Below, piece by piece: positions 1-7,567 of a stretch of 34,737 bases of DNA. This stretch comes from an uncultured Prevotellaceae bacterium. Its GTDB lineage: Bacteria > Bacteroidota > Bacteroidia > Bacteroidales > Bacteroidaceae. A program made the translations under genes and the position numbers. The stretch spans positions 1-34,737 of the forward strand of contig CAMNCV010000161.1 of assembly GCA_946534585.1 (NCBI GenBank). Direction: 5' to 3'. Each line of letters begins with the position of its first letter. The stretch's first letter is position 1. Below the pieces are notes generated by a model, which was not told where the DNA came from, made no database searches, and was given only the letters and a program-made list of their open reading frames with translations.

Positions 1-1
1 A

Positions 2-856
2 ACAGGTACTTCACAGATGGCATACAACGAGGCTCTGGCATACGCCAAGGACCGTAAGCAGTTCGGCAAGGCTATCATCAACTTCCCTGCTGTATATGAC
101 ATGCTTGCCATAATGAAGGCTAAGCTTGACGCAGGACGTACGCTCTATTACACCACAGCACGCTATGTGGACATGTATAAGACACTTGAGGACATTGAGC
201 GCGAGCGCAAGGAGCAGGGCGAAAAACTTACTCTGGAAGAGCGCACTGAGTGCAAGACTTACTCTAAGCTTGCTGATGCCTTCACGCCTATCGCCAAGGG
301 TATGACTTCAGAGTATGCTAACCAGAACGCATACGACGGCATACAGATTCACGGTGGTTCAGGTTTCATGCTTGAGTATGCTTGCCAGCGCCTGTACCGT
401 GACGCACGTATCCTCACCATCTATGAGGGTACCACACAGCTGCAGACTGTTGCCGCTGGCCGTTACATCACCAACGGTTTCTATGGTCAGGTAATAGCCG
501 ACATGCTGGAGGCAGGCCAGGCTCCTAAGGAGGTAGGCACCACAGACTGGTGTGCTGCAGAGTTCCAGCCATTGAAGGAACGTGTGGCAAAGATGGCAGA
601 GAAGTATAACAAGGCTGTGGAATATGTAAACGAGAAGAAGGACGACGAGTTCAAGGATTTCGCCATCCGTCACCTTTACGAGATGGCAGCCGACTGCATC
701 ATGGCTCTCCTGCTCATCGGCGATGCCTCTAAGGCACCTGAACTCTTTGCTAAGTCTGCACGTGTATATACCCGCTACGTTGCCGCAGAGGTAGAGAAGC
801 ACTATGACTTCGTAATGTCAGCAACAGCCGAAGACCTCGCCGACTATCGCAAGTAA
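2..856 (+). CDS. Acyl-CoA dehydrogenase, C-terminal part (5' end outside window)
   Basis: This is the C-terminal part of a flavin-dependent acyl-CoA dehydrogenase, which oxidises an acyl-CoA to the enoyl-CoA and passes electrons to electron-transfer flavoprotein. The reading frame is open to the left edge (codons before the Met at 17 read TGTSQ), so the gene starts outside the window. Counting from that Met, residues 1-24 (MAYNEALAYAKDRKQFGKAI) are the typical start of the C-terminal helical domain. Residues 106-145 hold the IQIHGGSGFMLEYACQRLYR stretch and the IYEGTTQLQ motif. Its Glu137 matches the catalytic base of medium-chain-type enzymes. About 90 further residues follow, longer than the short-chain type, as in many Bacteroidetes members often encoded beside etfAB; the neighbours are not visible here. 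Substrate cannot be read from the sequence. A strong terminator follows. Confidence 0.93.
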   Translation, partial: TGTSQMAYNEALAYAKDRKQFGKAIINFPAVYDMLAIMKAKLDAGRTLYYTTARYVDMYKTLEDIERERKEQGEKLTLEERTECKTYSKLADAFTPIAKGMTSEYANQNAYDGIQIHGGSGFMLEYACQRLYRDARILTIYEGTTQLQTVAAGRYITNGFYGQVIADMLEAGQAPKEVGTTDWCAAEFQPLKERVAKMAEKYNKAVEYVNEKKDDEFKDFAIRHLYEMAADCIMALLLIGDASKAPELFAKSARVYTRYVAAEVEKHYDFVMSATAEDLADYRK

Positions 857-931
857 TTTCGGAAGAACGTTGAAAGTATTAAGGTATAAGGTTTGTCACA
901 ACACAACCCCAAAACCATAATCAATAACACA

Positions 932-976
932 AATGAGTCCCATGTATCATTATGACACATGGGACTCATTGTTTTT
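932..976 (+). terminator. Rho-independent terminator after acyl-CoA dehydrogenase
   Basis: A perfect 14-bp inverted repeat (932-945 paired with 957-970, 11-nt loop) is followed by GTTTTT. It lies 75 bp after the stop codon and ends the transcription unit entering from the left. Confidence 0.9.
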
Positions 977-1104
977 AGGTTTGTCTTAAAATATACATCT
1001 ATGTATAATACATGTATGTATAATTTTTAAAGTATGGCAAATGTTTTTTCTTGTCGTTTGTTTTTTTTATGACAGAAACAAATAGTTATTTCATAAAAAA
1101 GATG
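977..1104. other. AT-rich gap before the toxin-antitoxin promoter
   Basis: I see no gene here. The stretch is very AT-rich, with short repeated TATGTATAAT words and a 10-bp palindrome ATACATGTAT near 1007-1016. It leads into the promoter of the antitoxin gene. Confidence 0.5.
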
Positions 1105-1112
1105 TAACTTTG
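1105..1112 (+). promoter_or_regulatory. Bacteroidetes -7 box for the antitoxin gene
   Basis: TAACTTTG, the Bacteroidetes -7 consensus (TAnnTTTG), lies 30 bp before the antitoxin ATG at 1143. I see no clean TTTG -33 element at the usual spacing. The box argues against the earlier in-frame ATG at 1110, which would lie inside it. Confidence 0.6.
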
Positions 1113-1142
1113 CAACGAACGAACCATAATATCCATTGCATT

Positions 1143-1409
1143 ATGACAGCCTTACAACTAAATAAACAATACGCAAAACTTTGGCAAGACATCGATGCTA
1201 TAGCTGACAGCAAGGAACTGATGGGACGTTTAGCAAAATACGTCTCACGTCTGGTGAAAGAGAAAAACGACTCAACTCTAATGACCAAAGAAGAGTTTAT
1301 GGAAAAGATTAAGGAGTCAGAGGAACAAATTGCTCGCGGAGAGTATTCTGTTATGTTACCAGGAGAAGACCTGGCTACTCACCTGAAACGTTGCGGTTAT
1401 GATATATAG
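1143..1409 (+). CDS. Putative type II antitoxin (partner of a RelE/YoeB-like toxin)
   Basis: An 88-residue acidic, mostly helical protein beginning MTALQLNKQY. The second half (LMTKEEFMEKIKESEEQIAR, then GEYSVMLPGEDLATHL) resembles small Bacteroidetes antitoxins encoded just before Txe/YoeB or RelE-type toxins: a helical dimerisation part followed by a short toxin-binding tail. Such antitoxins bind and neutralise their toxin and usually repress their own promoter. The ATG at 1143 is preferred over the one at 1110, which overlaps the -7 box. The gene overlaps the downstream reading frame by 11 bp (1399-1409), the classic layout of a toxin-antitoxin operon. That downstream toxin frame is cut short. 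No DNA-binding fold can be assigned by eye; the call rests on the neighbour and the general look. Confidence 0.6.
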   Translation: MTALQLNKQYAKLWQDIDAIADSKELMGRLAKYVSRLVKEKNDSTLMTKEEFMEKIKESEEQIARGEYSVMLPGEDLATHLKRCGYDI

Positions 1410-1518
1410 TATAAGACTTTCTGACAGGGTAAAAGACGACCTTGCAAGACTGGCAAAAAGTGAACCCAAGGCTTTTGCCAAGACAGGAAAGTTTTATGTC
1501 TATCAGGGAGTTTCTTGA
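1399..1518 (+). pseudogene. Truncated RelE/YoeB-like toxin (39 codons)
   Basis: The frame starts with ATG at 1399 inside the antitoxin gene and reads MIYSIRLSDRVKDDLARLAK then SEPKAFAK before ending at TGA 1516-1518. The first 28 residues resemble the N-terminal strand and helix of Txe/YoeB/RelE-superfamily mRNA interferases. Those proteins are about 85-95 aa long, and the RNA-binding and catalytic C-terminal half is absent here. I found no convincing continuation in the other two frames: the DNA runs into an 11-bp hairpin (1541-1568) and the 3' end of the opposite-strand gene. Most likely this is a toxin remnant, possibly replaced by foreign sequence after codon 29. A short functional peptide cannot be excluded. 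Confidence 0.6.
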
Positions 1519-1540
1519 CAAGTTCGGGATAATTGCAAAA

Positions 1541-1568
1541 CACCAGGCAACACGATGGTTGCCTGGTG
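1541..1568 (-). terminator. Hairpin downstream of fimbrillin-like gene, probable minus-strand terminator
   Basis: A perfect 11-bp stem (1541-1551 with 1558-1568, 6-nt loop). Read on the minus strand it lies 44 bp after the stop of the lipoprotein gene and is followed by TTTTG, a short U-tract. On the plus strand there is no T-run. Confidence 0.55.
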
Positions 1569-1611
1569 GCGAAAGGAAATTACACATTGCAAAGATGCAC
1601 TTATGGTGGTG

Positions 1612-2625
1612 TCATTGCTCTTCGTATGGTTCCATTGTAACCATCCAGTCAGAAGTGGTGCCTGAGAACAGCGGACCGCGCAGTACGGTGGTATAGCCAC
1701 GGCGCAGGGATATTTTGGGGAGAGCGGTTGTAGTAATAGGATTGCCATTCTTATCCTGTACCTCTGCTGTAAGCTGTATATTTTCCAATCCTTTTGCCGG
1801 GCAGAGAATATAGTGGGAGTTCTGGACGTTTATGGAAATTTCTTCAACACCAAACCATGATGATTCATATGAATATTCTTTCATAGTAGTATATGAACTG
1901 ATAAGTGCTTCAGTAGGTGATTTTGAATTTATAGAACTGATCAGATTATCATTGAGTTCCAGGCTATAGTCTGAAGAGGGAGTAGCCATTGTGTAGCTAT
2001 CACCGTAGAGTGACGTGGAAGACACGTAAGGATAACCCTTCATCACACCTATTGCAAATCTTTTGTTGAAGGCTTTCTTTACTTCATAAGAGTAGTCTGT
2101 CACCTCTACCCTGATATTTGCCGTGAGGGGTTTGAAAGCAAGGTTTTGTTTGGGCAGAAGATATTCTTTTACCGTAACGTCACATTCTGCATAATTCACA
2201 CCGTAGCTGTCCAATGGATTTTTGCCGACAGCTGTAATTGTCTGACTGTTCGGGTTGAAGTGGATGTATGAAGGTTCTCCGCTGTATCTGTTCCAATCAT
2301 ACAAACTAAGTCCTGACATCCATAAAACATGGTGTTTGCCCTGGCGCAGGTCTATATCCACATTGTTTTTCAAATCTGTGCGTCCATTCCATATCTCAAC
2401 TGTGTCAGAGCCTATGTAGCGACTCCCTGAATAGTCGAACATATAGAATAGTCCGTTGTCTATGATAAATGTCACGGGTGTAGTTTTATCAGACAGAGGC
2501 TCATCTGTATTATTCCCGTCGTTATTGCCACCATCACCGCCACAAGAAGCGATGAGCATAGACAGTACAAAAGCACGTGCCATAAATGAATACTGGCTTG
2601 CGCGAGTTAATATATTCTTTTTCAT
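1612..2625 (-). CDS. Fimbrillin-like (FimB/Mfa2-type) outer-surface lipoprotein
   Basis: A 337-aa predicted lipoprotein. The N-terminus carries a signal peptide with a lipobox ending LIASC (lipidated Cys28), followed by a Gly/Asn/Asp-rich linker. The body is beta-rich with no catalytic motif. The tail (LRRGYTTVLRGPLF, then a W and a final acidic stretch) has the look of Bacteroidales fimbrillin-family proteins. In that family the C-terminal strand follows a 'rGy.T.l.G.lf' pattern and subunits form or anchor type V pili. The retained lipidation signal would suit an anchor or minor subunit exported to the outer membrane. It stands alone: no FimA/Mfa1 major subunit or usher-like partner is next to it. 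A hairpin at 1541-1568 probably terminates it. An unrelated surface lipoprotein of the DUF5119/fimbrillin superfamily is an alternative. Confidence 0.6.
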   Translation of the reverse strand: MKKNILTRASQYSFMARAFVLSMLIASCGGDGGNNDGNNTDEPLSDKTTPVTFIIDNGLFYMFDYSGSRYIGSDTVEIWNGRTDLKNNVDIDLRQGKHHVLWMSGLSLYDWNRYSGEPSYIHFNPNSQTITAVGKNPLDSYGVNYAECDVTVKEYLLPKQNLAFKPLTANIRVEVTDYSYEVKKAFNKRFAIGVMKGYPYVSSTSLYGDSYTMATPSSDYSLELNDNLISSINSKSPTEALISSYTTMKEYSYESSWFGVEEISINVQNSHYILCPAKGLENIQLTAEVQDKNGNPITTTALPKISLRRGYTTVLRGPLFSGTTSDWMVTMEPYEEQ

Positions 2626-2752
2626 TTCTTTATTATTTTAATAAGATTTGAGTTCTTAAGCATGTCCTACTACGCAATTTTATCCTGCAAAATGAGCCAT
2701 ACGCCTAATTTTTCTTACGCTTTGATCATTCTTGTTCTCTGTAGTGGTGGTC

Positions 2753-2953
2753 TCATTCTGCTGCTGAACCTGCTACTCTTGCTGTATAAGATTCATCTGC
2801 TGACCGAACTTCTAACACTGCATCTACATGTTGGGAAGCAAATCCAGATGATAAAGTAGGAATATCTTCATTAAGAGTTTTTATATAATGTCCAGCTAAA
2901 GTAATGTTTGATGTTGCGACAACAAATAATAGTGTAAGTAAATATTTCTTCAT
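2753..2953 (-). CDS. Small exported protein of unknown function (66 aa)
   Basis: I do not recognise this protein. It starts MKKYLLTLLFVVATSN and has a clear signal peptide, probably cleaved after Ala20 (NITLA). About 46 mostly polar residues remain (GHYIKTLNEDIPTLSSGF...). There is no cysteine, metal-binding or lipobox motif. An upstream in-frame start at 3124 would add 57 residues, but the signal peptide at 2953 makes that implausible. The added part lies inside the candidate structured RNA at 2960-3340. The ATG falls 6 bp after the U-tract of that RNA's terminator, so expression would need read-through or regulated termination. It could be a secreted peptide or a non-functional remnant; the signal peptide is the only firm support. 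Confidence 0.45.
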   Translation of the reverse strand: MKKYLLTLLFVVATSNITLAGHYIKTLNEDIPTLSSGFASQHVDAVLEVRSADESYTARVAGSAAE

Positions 2954-2959
2954 AATTGT

Positions 2960-2994
2960 AAAAAAAAGGCGGAACTGCTTTATAGCTTTTCCGC
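2960..2994 (-). terminator. Terminator-like hairpin with U-tract
   Basis: On the minus strand GCGGAA (2994-2989) pairs with TTCCGC (2974-2969), followed by TTTTTTTT. It marks the probable 3' end of the candidate RNA, just 6 bp before the ATG of the 66-aa protein. Confidence 0.6.
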
Positions 2995-3340
2995 ATTTCT
3001 GGTACCGCCAAGCACCGCACAGTATGAAAAGCGTCAGCAGTTCACGCCCCGTAAAGGTACGTGAACCTGTAATCGCTTGTTCTCTACTGTTTTTGAAATT
3101 GGCGGTTTCGAAATGCGAGAACAAGGACTGTTAGTCCATGTATATTATATGTTAAGCTGTGAGCAACAACGCCAGGGTTAATAATTCTTGTTACAGTGGG
3201 AAACAACAGCCCCACCTTTATTGATAATCAAGAGGATTAAGTCCTCGGCGTGCATCTGCACAAAGTTTCTATCTCACTATCTGTTTCTTATTATATAAGG
3301 TATTAAAGGGTTTATAATTATTATATTCACATTATTACTC
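2960..3340 (-). ncRNA. Candidate structured non-coding RNA (about 380 nt)
   Basis: A minus-strand Bacteroidetes promoter (boxes at 3346-3353 and 3374-3377, spacing 20 bp) points into a gene-free stretch dense in short inverted repeats. On the transcript, in order: GTGC/GCAC; GAGGA/TCCTC around CTTAA; GTGGG/CCCAC; GGACT/AGTCC around AAC; a 9-bp pair CTTGTTCTC/GAGAACAAG (3117-3125 with 3076-3084); a 9-bp bulged hairpin (3058-3069 with 3038-3046); and a final GCGGAA/TTCCGC hairpin followed by eight T (2960-2994). Promoter, compact structure and terminator fit a stand-alone RNA or a long attenuator leader. I looked for tmRNA (tag ending YALAA) and RNase P core motifs and did not find them. A 6S-like RNA or the Rfam Bacteroidales-1 family are possibilities I could not test. 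Confidence 0.5.
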
Positions 3341-3345
3341 TTCTG

Positions 3346-3377
3346 CAAAGTTAAGGAAAAATTCTGATAAGACCAAA
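3346..3377 (-). promoter_or_regulatory. Minus-strand promoter of the candidate RNA
   Basis: TTTG (3377-3374) and TAACTTTG (3353-3346) on the minus strand, 20 bp apart: a full consensus Bacteroidetes promoter. Start of transcription is expected near 3340. Confidence 0.7.
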
Positions 3378-3566
3378 AGTTTGAGGGACAATAGTTTTTA
3401 TTTCTTTGTTCTTGCAATATAAAAATGGCTATACAACAGTACATTTTTTCTTTTTTCGGCTTTCTAACACGTAATATTATCAGCACTTGTTACGCTATAT
3501 ACCGTTTTTTTTCGTATCTTTGCGGAGATTATACAAACAACGAAAAACATGAAAAACAAATAAAAA

Positions 3567-3598
3567 TTTGGCAGTATCAGTTTTTTTCCTTAATTTTG
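3567..3598 (+). promoter_or_regulatory. Promoter of alaS
   Basis: TTTG (3567-3570) and TAATTTTG (3591-3598) with 20-bp spacing, giving a leader of about 155 nt before alaS. A second -7-like box (TATCTTTG, 3515-3522) lies upstream without a good -33 element. Confidence 0.65.
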
Positions 3599-3757
3599 CA
3601 CGTAAAATACAATGTAAGAGAAAAAATGCAACAGCATTGATTTGAACACACATATTGCTTACAAGTATTGTCATAATATATTAAATAGACAAACGTAGCA
3701 AGAGAGAAATTGAACATTTTCCCTACAGCGAGTAAGAAAAAAGATTAACAACACATA

Positions 3758-6379
3758 ATGACAGCAAAAGAAATACGCGAGTCTTTCAAGAAATTCTTTG
3801 AAAGCAAGGAACACCTCATCGTGCCATCGGCACCGATGGTGGTCAAAGACGACCCGACGTTGATGTTTACTAACGCCGGCATGAACCAATTCAAAGACAT
3901 CATACTTGGCAACGCCACGCCAAAGTGCCGCCGTCAGGCCGACACACAGAAGTGTCTGCGTGTGTCAGGCAAGCACAACGATCTGGAGGAGGTCGGTCAC
4001 GACACCTACCACCACACCATGTTTGAGATGCTTGGAAACTGGTCGTTTGGCGACTATTTCAAGAAGGAAGCCATATCATGGGCATGGGAATACATCGTCG
4101 ATGTACTGAAGATTGACCCTGCAGACCTCTACGCTACGGTATTCGAGGGGTCGCCAGAGGAAGGACTGGCACGCGATGACGAGGCTGCAAGCATCTGGGA
4201 ACAGTTCCTGCCGAAAGACCATATCATCAATGGTAACAAGCACGACAACTTCTGGGAGATGGGCGACACGGGTCCATGTGGTCCTTGCTCTGAGCTTCAC
4301 GTTGACAGCCGTTCGGCAGAGGAGAAAGCCAAGGTGCCAGGTCGTGAGCTTGTAAACAAAGACCATCCGCAGGTCATCGAGATATGGAACCTCGTGTTCA
4401 TGCAGTTCAACCGCAAGGCTGACGGGTCGCTTGAAGGACTGCCGGCAAAGGTTATCGACACTGGCATGGGCTTTGAGCGACTGGTGCGCACGCTGCAGGG
4501 CAAGACATCAAACTACGATACCGACGTATTCCAGCCACTCATAAAGGCTATGGCCGATATGGCAGGATGCAAATATGGCGACGACGAGAAGAAGGATATC
4601 GCACTGCGCGTTATCGTTGACCACCTGCGTGCCATCGCCTTCGCTATTGCCGATGGTCAGTTGCCTTCGAATGCAAAGGCTGGCTATGTCATCCGCCGCA
4701 TACTGCGCCGTGCCGTCCGCTACGGATATACATTCCTCGGACAGAAAGAGGCATTCATATACAAACTCGTGCCAGTACTCGTTGAAGAGATGGGCGAAGC
4801 ATTCCCCGAACTCCCAGCCCAGCAGAAACTCGTCATGAAGGTGATGCAGGAGGAGGAGTCTTCATTCCTGCGCACACTCGAAAACGGCATCCGTCTGCTA
4901 CAGGGAGTAATCGACGAGACAAAGGCTGCTGGCAAGACAGAGATTGCAGGCGACAAGGCCTTCACCCTGTTCGACACCTTTGGCTTCCCTCTCGACCTTA
5001 CCGAGTTAATCTGCCGCGAGCAAGGCATGACAGTTGACGAAAAGGGTTTCGACACATGTATGCAGGAACAGAAGAACCGTGCGCGCAATGCCGCCGAGGT
5101 AAAATTGGGCGACTGGAACGTAGTGAACGAAACAGAAGAAAGCCAGTTTGTAGGCTACGACTATACTGAATACCCCTGCCACATCGTGAAATACCGTGAG
5201 GTGAAGCAAAAGAAGGGCATCGCATACGAAATGATACTCGACCAAACGCCTTTCTACGGAGAGATGGGCGGTGAGGTAGGCGACACTGGCGTACTCGTAT
5301 CTGAGAATGAAGAGATAAAGGTACTCGACACGAAGAAAGAGAACGGTGTTGCCATACACATCGTTGACAAGATACCTCAGCAGCCAGAGGCAGAGTTCAT
5401 GGCTTGCGTTGACACAGACCGCCGCCATGCAATAGAAAGCAACCACACCTGTACGCACTTGCTTGACGAAGCGCTTCGCGAGGTACTCGGTGAGCACGTA
5501 GAGCAGAAGGGCTCGCTGGTAACGGCTGACTATCTGCGCTTCGACTTCTCTCATTTTGAGAAAGTCACGCCAGAACAGCTACGCGAGGTAGAACACATTG
5601 TCAATGCACGCATCCGCGAGAACATACCACTGCAGGAATTTCGCGACACTCCAATCGAAGAGGCGAAGCAACTCGGAGCCATAGCCTTGTTTGGCGAGAA
5701 ATACGGCGACAAGGTTCGCGTGGTGAAATTCGGTTCCTCTGTAGAGTTCTGCGGTGGATGCCATGCCAAGGCCACCGGACAGATAGGCATGGTGCGCATC
5801 ACTTCTGAGAGCAGTGTTGCCGCTGGCGTTCGCCGTATCGAGGCAGTAACGGGCGAAGCAGTGGAGAAACTCATTGATGGTGCGCAGGACATGATGAACG
5901 ACCTACGTGCGCTGTTCAACAATACCCCTAACCTACTTGAGACTATCACAAAGGCTATCAGCGAGAATAAAGAACTGCTGGCCCAGGTAGAGGAATTCAA
6001 AGCTCAGAAAGCATCCCAATTCAAGGAGGAACTGATAAAGAACGCACAGGAAATCAACGGCGTAAAGGTAGTGTCAGGAGTACTGCCCATCGAGGCACAG
6101 AATGCAAAAGACATGGCATTCCAACTACGCACACAGTTCCCCGAACGTCTGCTCGTAGCCATCGGCTGCGCAGCCGGAGGCAAGCCTACACTCACCGTAG
6201 CATTCTCTGACGACCTTGTAAAGGATGGAAAGAACGCAGGTCAGATAGTGCGTGAGGCCGGAAAACTCATACAGGGCGGCGGCGGAGGTCAGCCACATTT
6301 CGCAACGGCAGGAGGTAAGAATGCCGACGGACTAAAGGCAGCCGTTGACAAAATCATCGAACTGGCAGAACTGCAATAA
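3758..6379 (+). CDS. alaS: Alanyl-tRNA synthetase
   Basis: Charges tRNA-Ala with alanine (class II aminoacyl-tRNA synthetase, cytoplasmic). At 873 aa it has the usual full length. Layout: catalytic domain (1 to about 240, with [20 protein letters not shown] near the start), tRNA-recognition helices (to about 460), then the editing domain. The editing-site metal ligands His563 and His567 (NHTCTH), Cys665 and His669 (CGGCH) match the numbering of the E. coli enzyme almost exactly. The C-terminal DHHA1-type C-Ala domain includes [14 protein letters not shown] (840 on). The ATG at 3758 gives the family's standard [10 protein letters not shown] start. It is monocistronic, from its own promoter, with an AT-rich inverted repeat after the stop. 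Confidence 0.99.
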   Translation: MTAKEIRESFKKFFESKEHLIVPSAPMVVKDDPTLMFTNAGMNQFKDIILGNATPKCRRQADTQKCLRVSGKHNDLEEVGHDTYHHTMFEMLGNWSFGDYFKKEAISWAWEYIVDVLKIDPADLYATVFEGSPEEGLARDDEAASIWEQFLPKDHIINGNKHDNFWEMGDTGPCGPCSELHVDSRSAEEKAKVPGRELVNKDHPQVIEIWNLVFMQFNRKADGSLEGLPAKVIDTGMGFERLVRTLQGKTSNYDTDVFQPLIKAMADMAGCKYGDDEKKDIALRVIVDHLRAIAFAIADGQLPSNAKAGYVIRRILRRAVRYGYTFLGQKEAFIYKLVPVLVEEMGEAFPELPAQQKLVMKVMQEEESSFLRTLENGIRLLQGVIDETKAAGKTEIAGDKAFTLFDTFGFPLDLTELICREQGMTVDEKGFDTCMQEQKNRARNAAEVKLGDWNVVNETEESQFVGYDYTEYPCHIVKYREVKQKKGIAYEMILDQTPFYGEMGGEVGDTGVLVSENEEIKVLDTKKENGVAIHIVDKIPQQPEAEFMACVDTDRRHAIESNHTCTHLLDEALREVLGEHVEQKGSLVTADYLRFDFSHFEKVTPEQLREVEHIVNARIRENIPLQEFRDTPIEEAKQLGAIALFGEKYGDKVRVVKFGSSVEFCGGCHAKATGQIGMVRITSESSVAAGVRRIEAVTGEAVEKLIDGAQDMMNDLRALFNNTPNLLETITKAISENKELLAQVEEFKAQKASQFKEELIKNAQEINGVKVVSGVLPIEAQNAKDMAFQLRTQFPERLLVAIGCAAGGKPTLTVAFSDDLVKDGKNAGQIVREAGKLIQGGGGGQPHFATAGGKNADGLKAAVDKIIELAELQ

Positions 6380-6392
6380 ACTCTAAATGCAA

Positions 6393-6450
6393 AATCCATA
6401 ATTCATAATTTGCCACTCACTAACAAGATGGCTGTTATGAATTATGGATT
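6393..6450. repeat. AATTCATAA-type inverted repeat after alaS
   Basis: A perfect 16-bp inverted repeat (6393-6408 with 6435-6450, 26-nt loop) built from the words AATTCATAA/TTATGAATT. The same words recur at other gene junctions in the window. It may act as a transcript 3' end but has no T-tract. Confidence 0.7.
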
Positions 6451-6509
6451 ACGCCTATAATCATAAAGAATAATCACTAACAAAACAAACCACTAAAAAG
6501 AAAAGAACT

Positions 6510-7127
6510 ATGAAAAAACTATTCATCATGGCTATGGCATGCGTTGCCATAGGCTTCGCTTCATGCGGCAACAAGACTGCAGAAAACGCTGAACTCGTTG
6601 ACTCTCTCGCTCAAGACACCACCCTCGTAGCCGATGCTGACGCTCTCGTAAACCAACTTAACGAGAAACTCAACGCTAACGACCCTGCCGCCATGACTGC
6701 TCTGGCACAGCAGGCACAGCAGACTATCGCTGCTCTCATAGCTAAGGGCGACACTGCTATGGCCAAGGAGTATGCCTCAAAGATTAAGGAGTTCATCAAC
6801 GCCAACGCTGACAAGGTGAAGCAGATTGCAAGCGGCAATGAGACCATCAACGGTTTAGTAAACACCGTGCAGTCAACAAGCATAGCAGACTTGGCAAATC
6901 AGGCTGCAGCTGCCGTGAAGGCTGACGCTAACCAGGCAGCAAGCGAGGTGAAGGAGGCTACCGACAAGAAAGTGGAGGAGACCAAGGAAGCTGCCAAGCA
7001 GAAAGTAAACGAGCAGGTTGACGCTGCCAAGCAGAAAGCCAACGAACAGGTTGACGCTGCCAAACAGAAGGCCAACGAGAAGGTAAATGAGGCTACAAAC
7101 AAGGCCCTGAATAAGATTGGCCTGTAA
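6510..7127 (+). CDS. Ala/Lys-rich helical lipoprotein with 11-residue repeats
   Basis: A 205-aa predicted lipoprotein: signal peptide MKKLFIMAMACVAIGFASC with lipobox FASC (lipidated Cys19). The mature protein is nearly all charged and alanine-rich helix. Residues 161-193 are three consecutive 11-residue units of the type AAKQKANEQVD, encoded by three near-identical 33-nt repeats (6990-7022, 7023-7055, 7056-7088). The 11-residue period is that of LEA/apolipoprotein-like amphipathic helices. It is probably periplasmic or outer-membrane attached. No enzymatic motif is visible and I cannot name a function; a membrane-associated or stress-protective role would be a guess. It stands alone between alaS and a repeat region, and I saw no consensus promoter directly upstream. 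Confidence 0.8.
   Translation: MKKLFIMAMACVAIGFASCGNKTAENAELVDSLAQDTTLVADADALVNQLNEKLNANDPAAMTALAQQAQQTIAALIAKGDTAMAKEYASKIKEFINANADKVKQIASGNETINGLVNTVQSTSIADLANQAAAAVKADANQAASEVKEATDKKVEETKEAAKQKVNEQVDAAKQKANEQVDAAKQKANEKVNEATNKALNKIGL
6990..7088 (+). repeat. Three 33-nt tandem repeats inside the lipoprotein gene
   Basis: Three in-frame 33-bp units coding for 11-residue helical repeats, differing only at a few bases. Copy number could change by slippage without loss of frame. Confidence 0.9.
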
Positions 7128-7151
7128 TAACATTCTTATTTCCAAATATTT

Positions 7152-7239
7152 GCAATCGCACTCTGATTACCCTGCAATCGCATACTGATTACCTTGTAAA
7201 GGCTATGCGATTACCGAGTAATCAGAGTGCGATTACTTT
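7152..7239. repeat. Tandem array of four 22-bp (eight 11-bp) units, locus 1
   Basis: Four imperfect 22-bp units starting at 7152, 7174, 7196 and 7218. Each splits into two 11-bp half-units starting with G or C and carrying GCAATC, CTGATTAC, GCGATTAC or GTAATC words in alternating orientation. The second unit in reverse complement matches 20 of 22 bases of the stretch 20966-20987. This is therefore the same repeat family as at 20881-21001. Confidence 0.85.
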
Positions 7240-7331
7240 ATTTTTGTTTTCACGTTAGCATGAGTGCGTTATAACATTGCACAGTAATAAAATCATCATT
7301 TTTAGGTATTGCGGAGAATAGGGAAAAGTTG

Positions 7332-7339
7332 TAACTTTG
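7332..7339 (+). promoter_or_regulatory. -7 box of the flavodoxin operon
   Basis: TAACTTTG, overlapping by one base the start of the first 70-bp repeat copy. Upstream only ATTG is found at the -33 position. The implied leader is about 220 nt and contains the 70-bp repeats. Confidence 0.55.
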
Positions 7340-7501
7340 CACTTGCAAATCAGAGACGTGCACCATTCTTACGAATGACAAGCACTATTTGCTTCGTACG
7401 ATAGCATTGCACTTGCAAATCAGAGACGTGCCCCATTCTTACGAATGACAAGCACTATTTGCTTCGTACGATAGCATTGCACTTGCAAATCAGAGACGTG
7501 C
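7339..7501 (+). repeat. 70-bp tandem repeat in the flavodoxin leader
   Basis: Two full 70-bp copies (7339-7408, 7409-7478) differing at one base (7362 versus 7432), plus a 23-bp partial third copy (7479-7501). Each unit holds short palindromes (CATTC/GAATG, TCGTACGA) and a GCAAAT/ATTTGC pair. The near identity suggests recent duplication. Confidence 0.95.
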
Positions 7502-7567
7502 GATAACAATTGTACTCGAATTCTATAAAATACATTGGAATTATATAATCCACAAAAAAAAAACAAA

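Larger units (their letters stand above)
7128..7567. other. Repeat-rich intergenic region before flavodoxin
   Basis: 440 bp without a gene. It holds an 88-bp array of 22-bp units (7152-7239), the flavodoxin -7 box (7332-7339) and a 70-bp tandem repeat (7339-7501). Confidence 0.8.

Noticed and set aside
1007..1016. Shared ACATGTA palindromes near 1007, 8949 and 33866 as a common operator
   Set aside because: The words are short, AT-rich and differ in length and context; chance is a sufficient explanation without a genome-wide count.
1442..1696. An 84-aa frame overlapping the toxin remnant and the lipoprotein gene
   Set aside because: It overlaps the 3' end of the opposite-strand gene and shows no continuation of the toxin family.
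2753..3124. A 123-aa protein on the minus strand
   Set aside because: The signal peptide starts internally at 2953, and the extra N-terminal part coincides with the structured, non-coding-looking region.
2960..3340. tmRNA or RNase P RNA
   Set aside because: I found neither a tag frame ending in YALAA or a CCA-type 3' end nor the conserved RNase P core words; the RNA stays unassigned.
7339..7501. CRISPR-like array (23-bp identical blocks at 70-bp spacing)
   Set aside because: The 47-bp spacers are themselves identical apart from one base, so this is a plain tandem duplication, and no cas gene is nearby.
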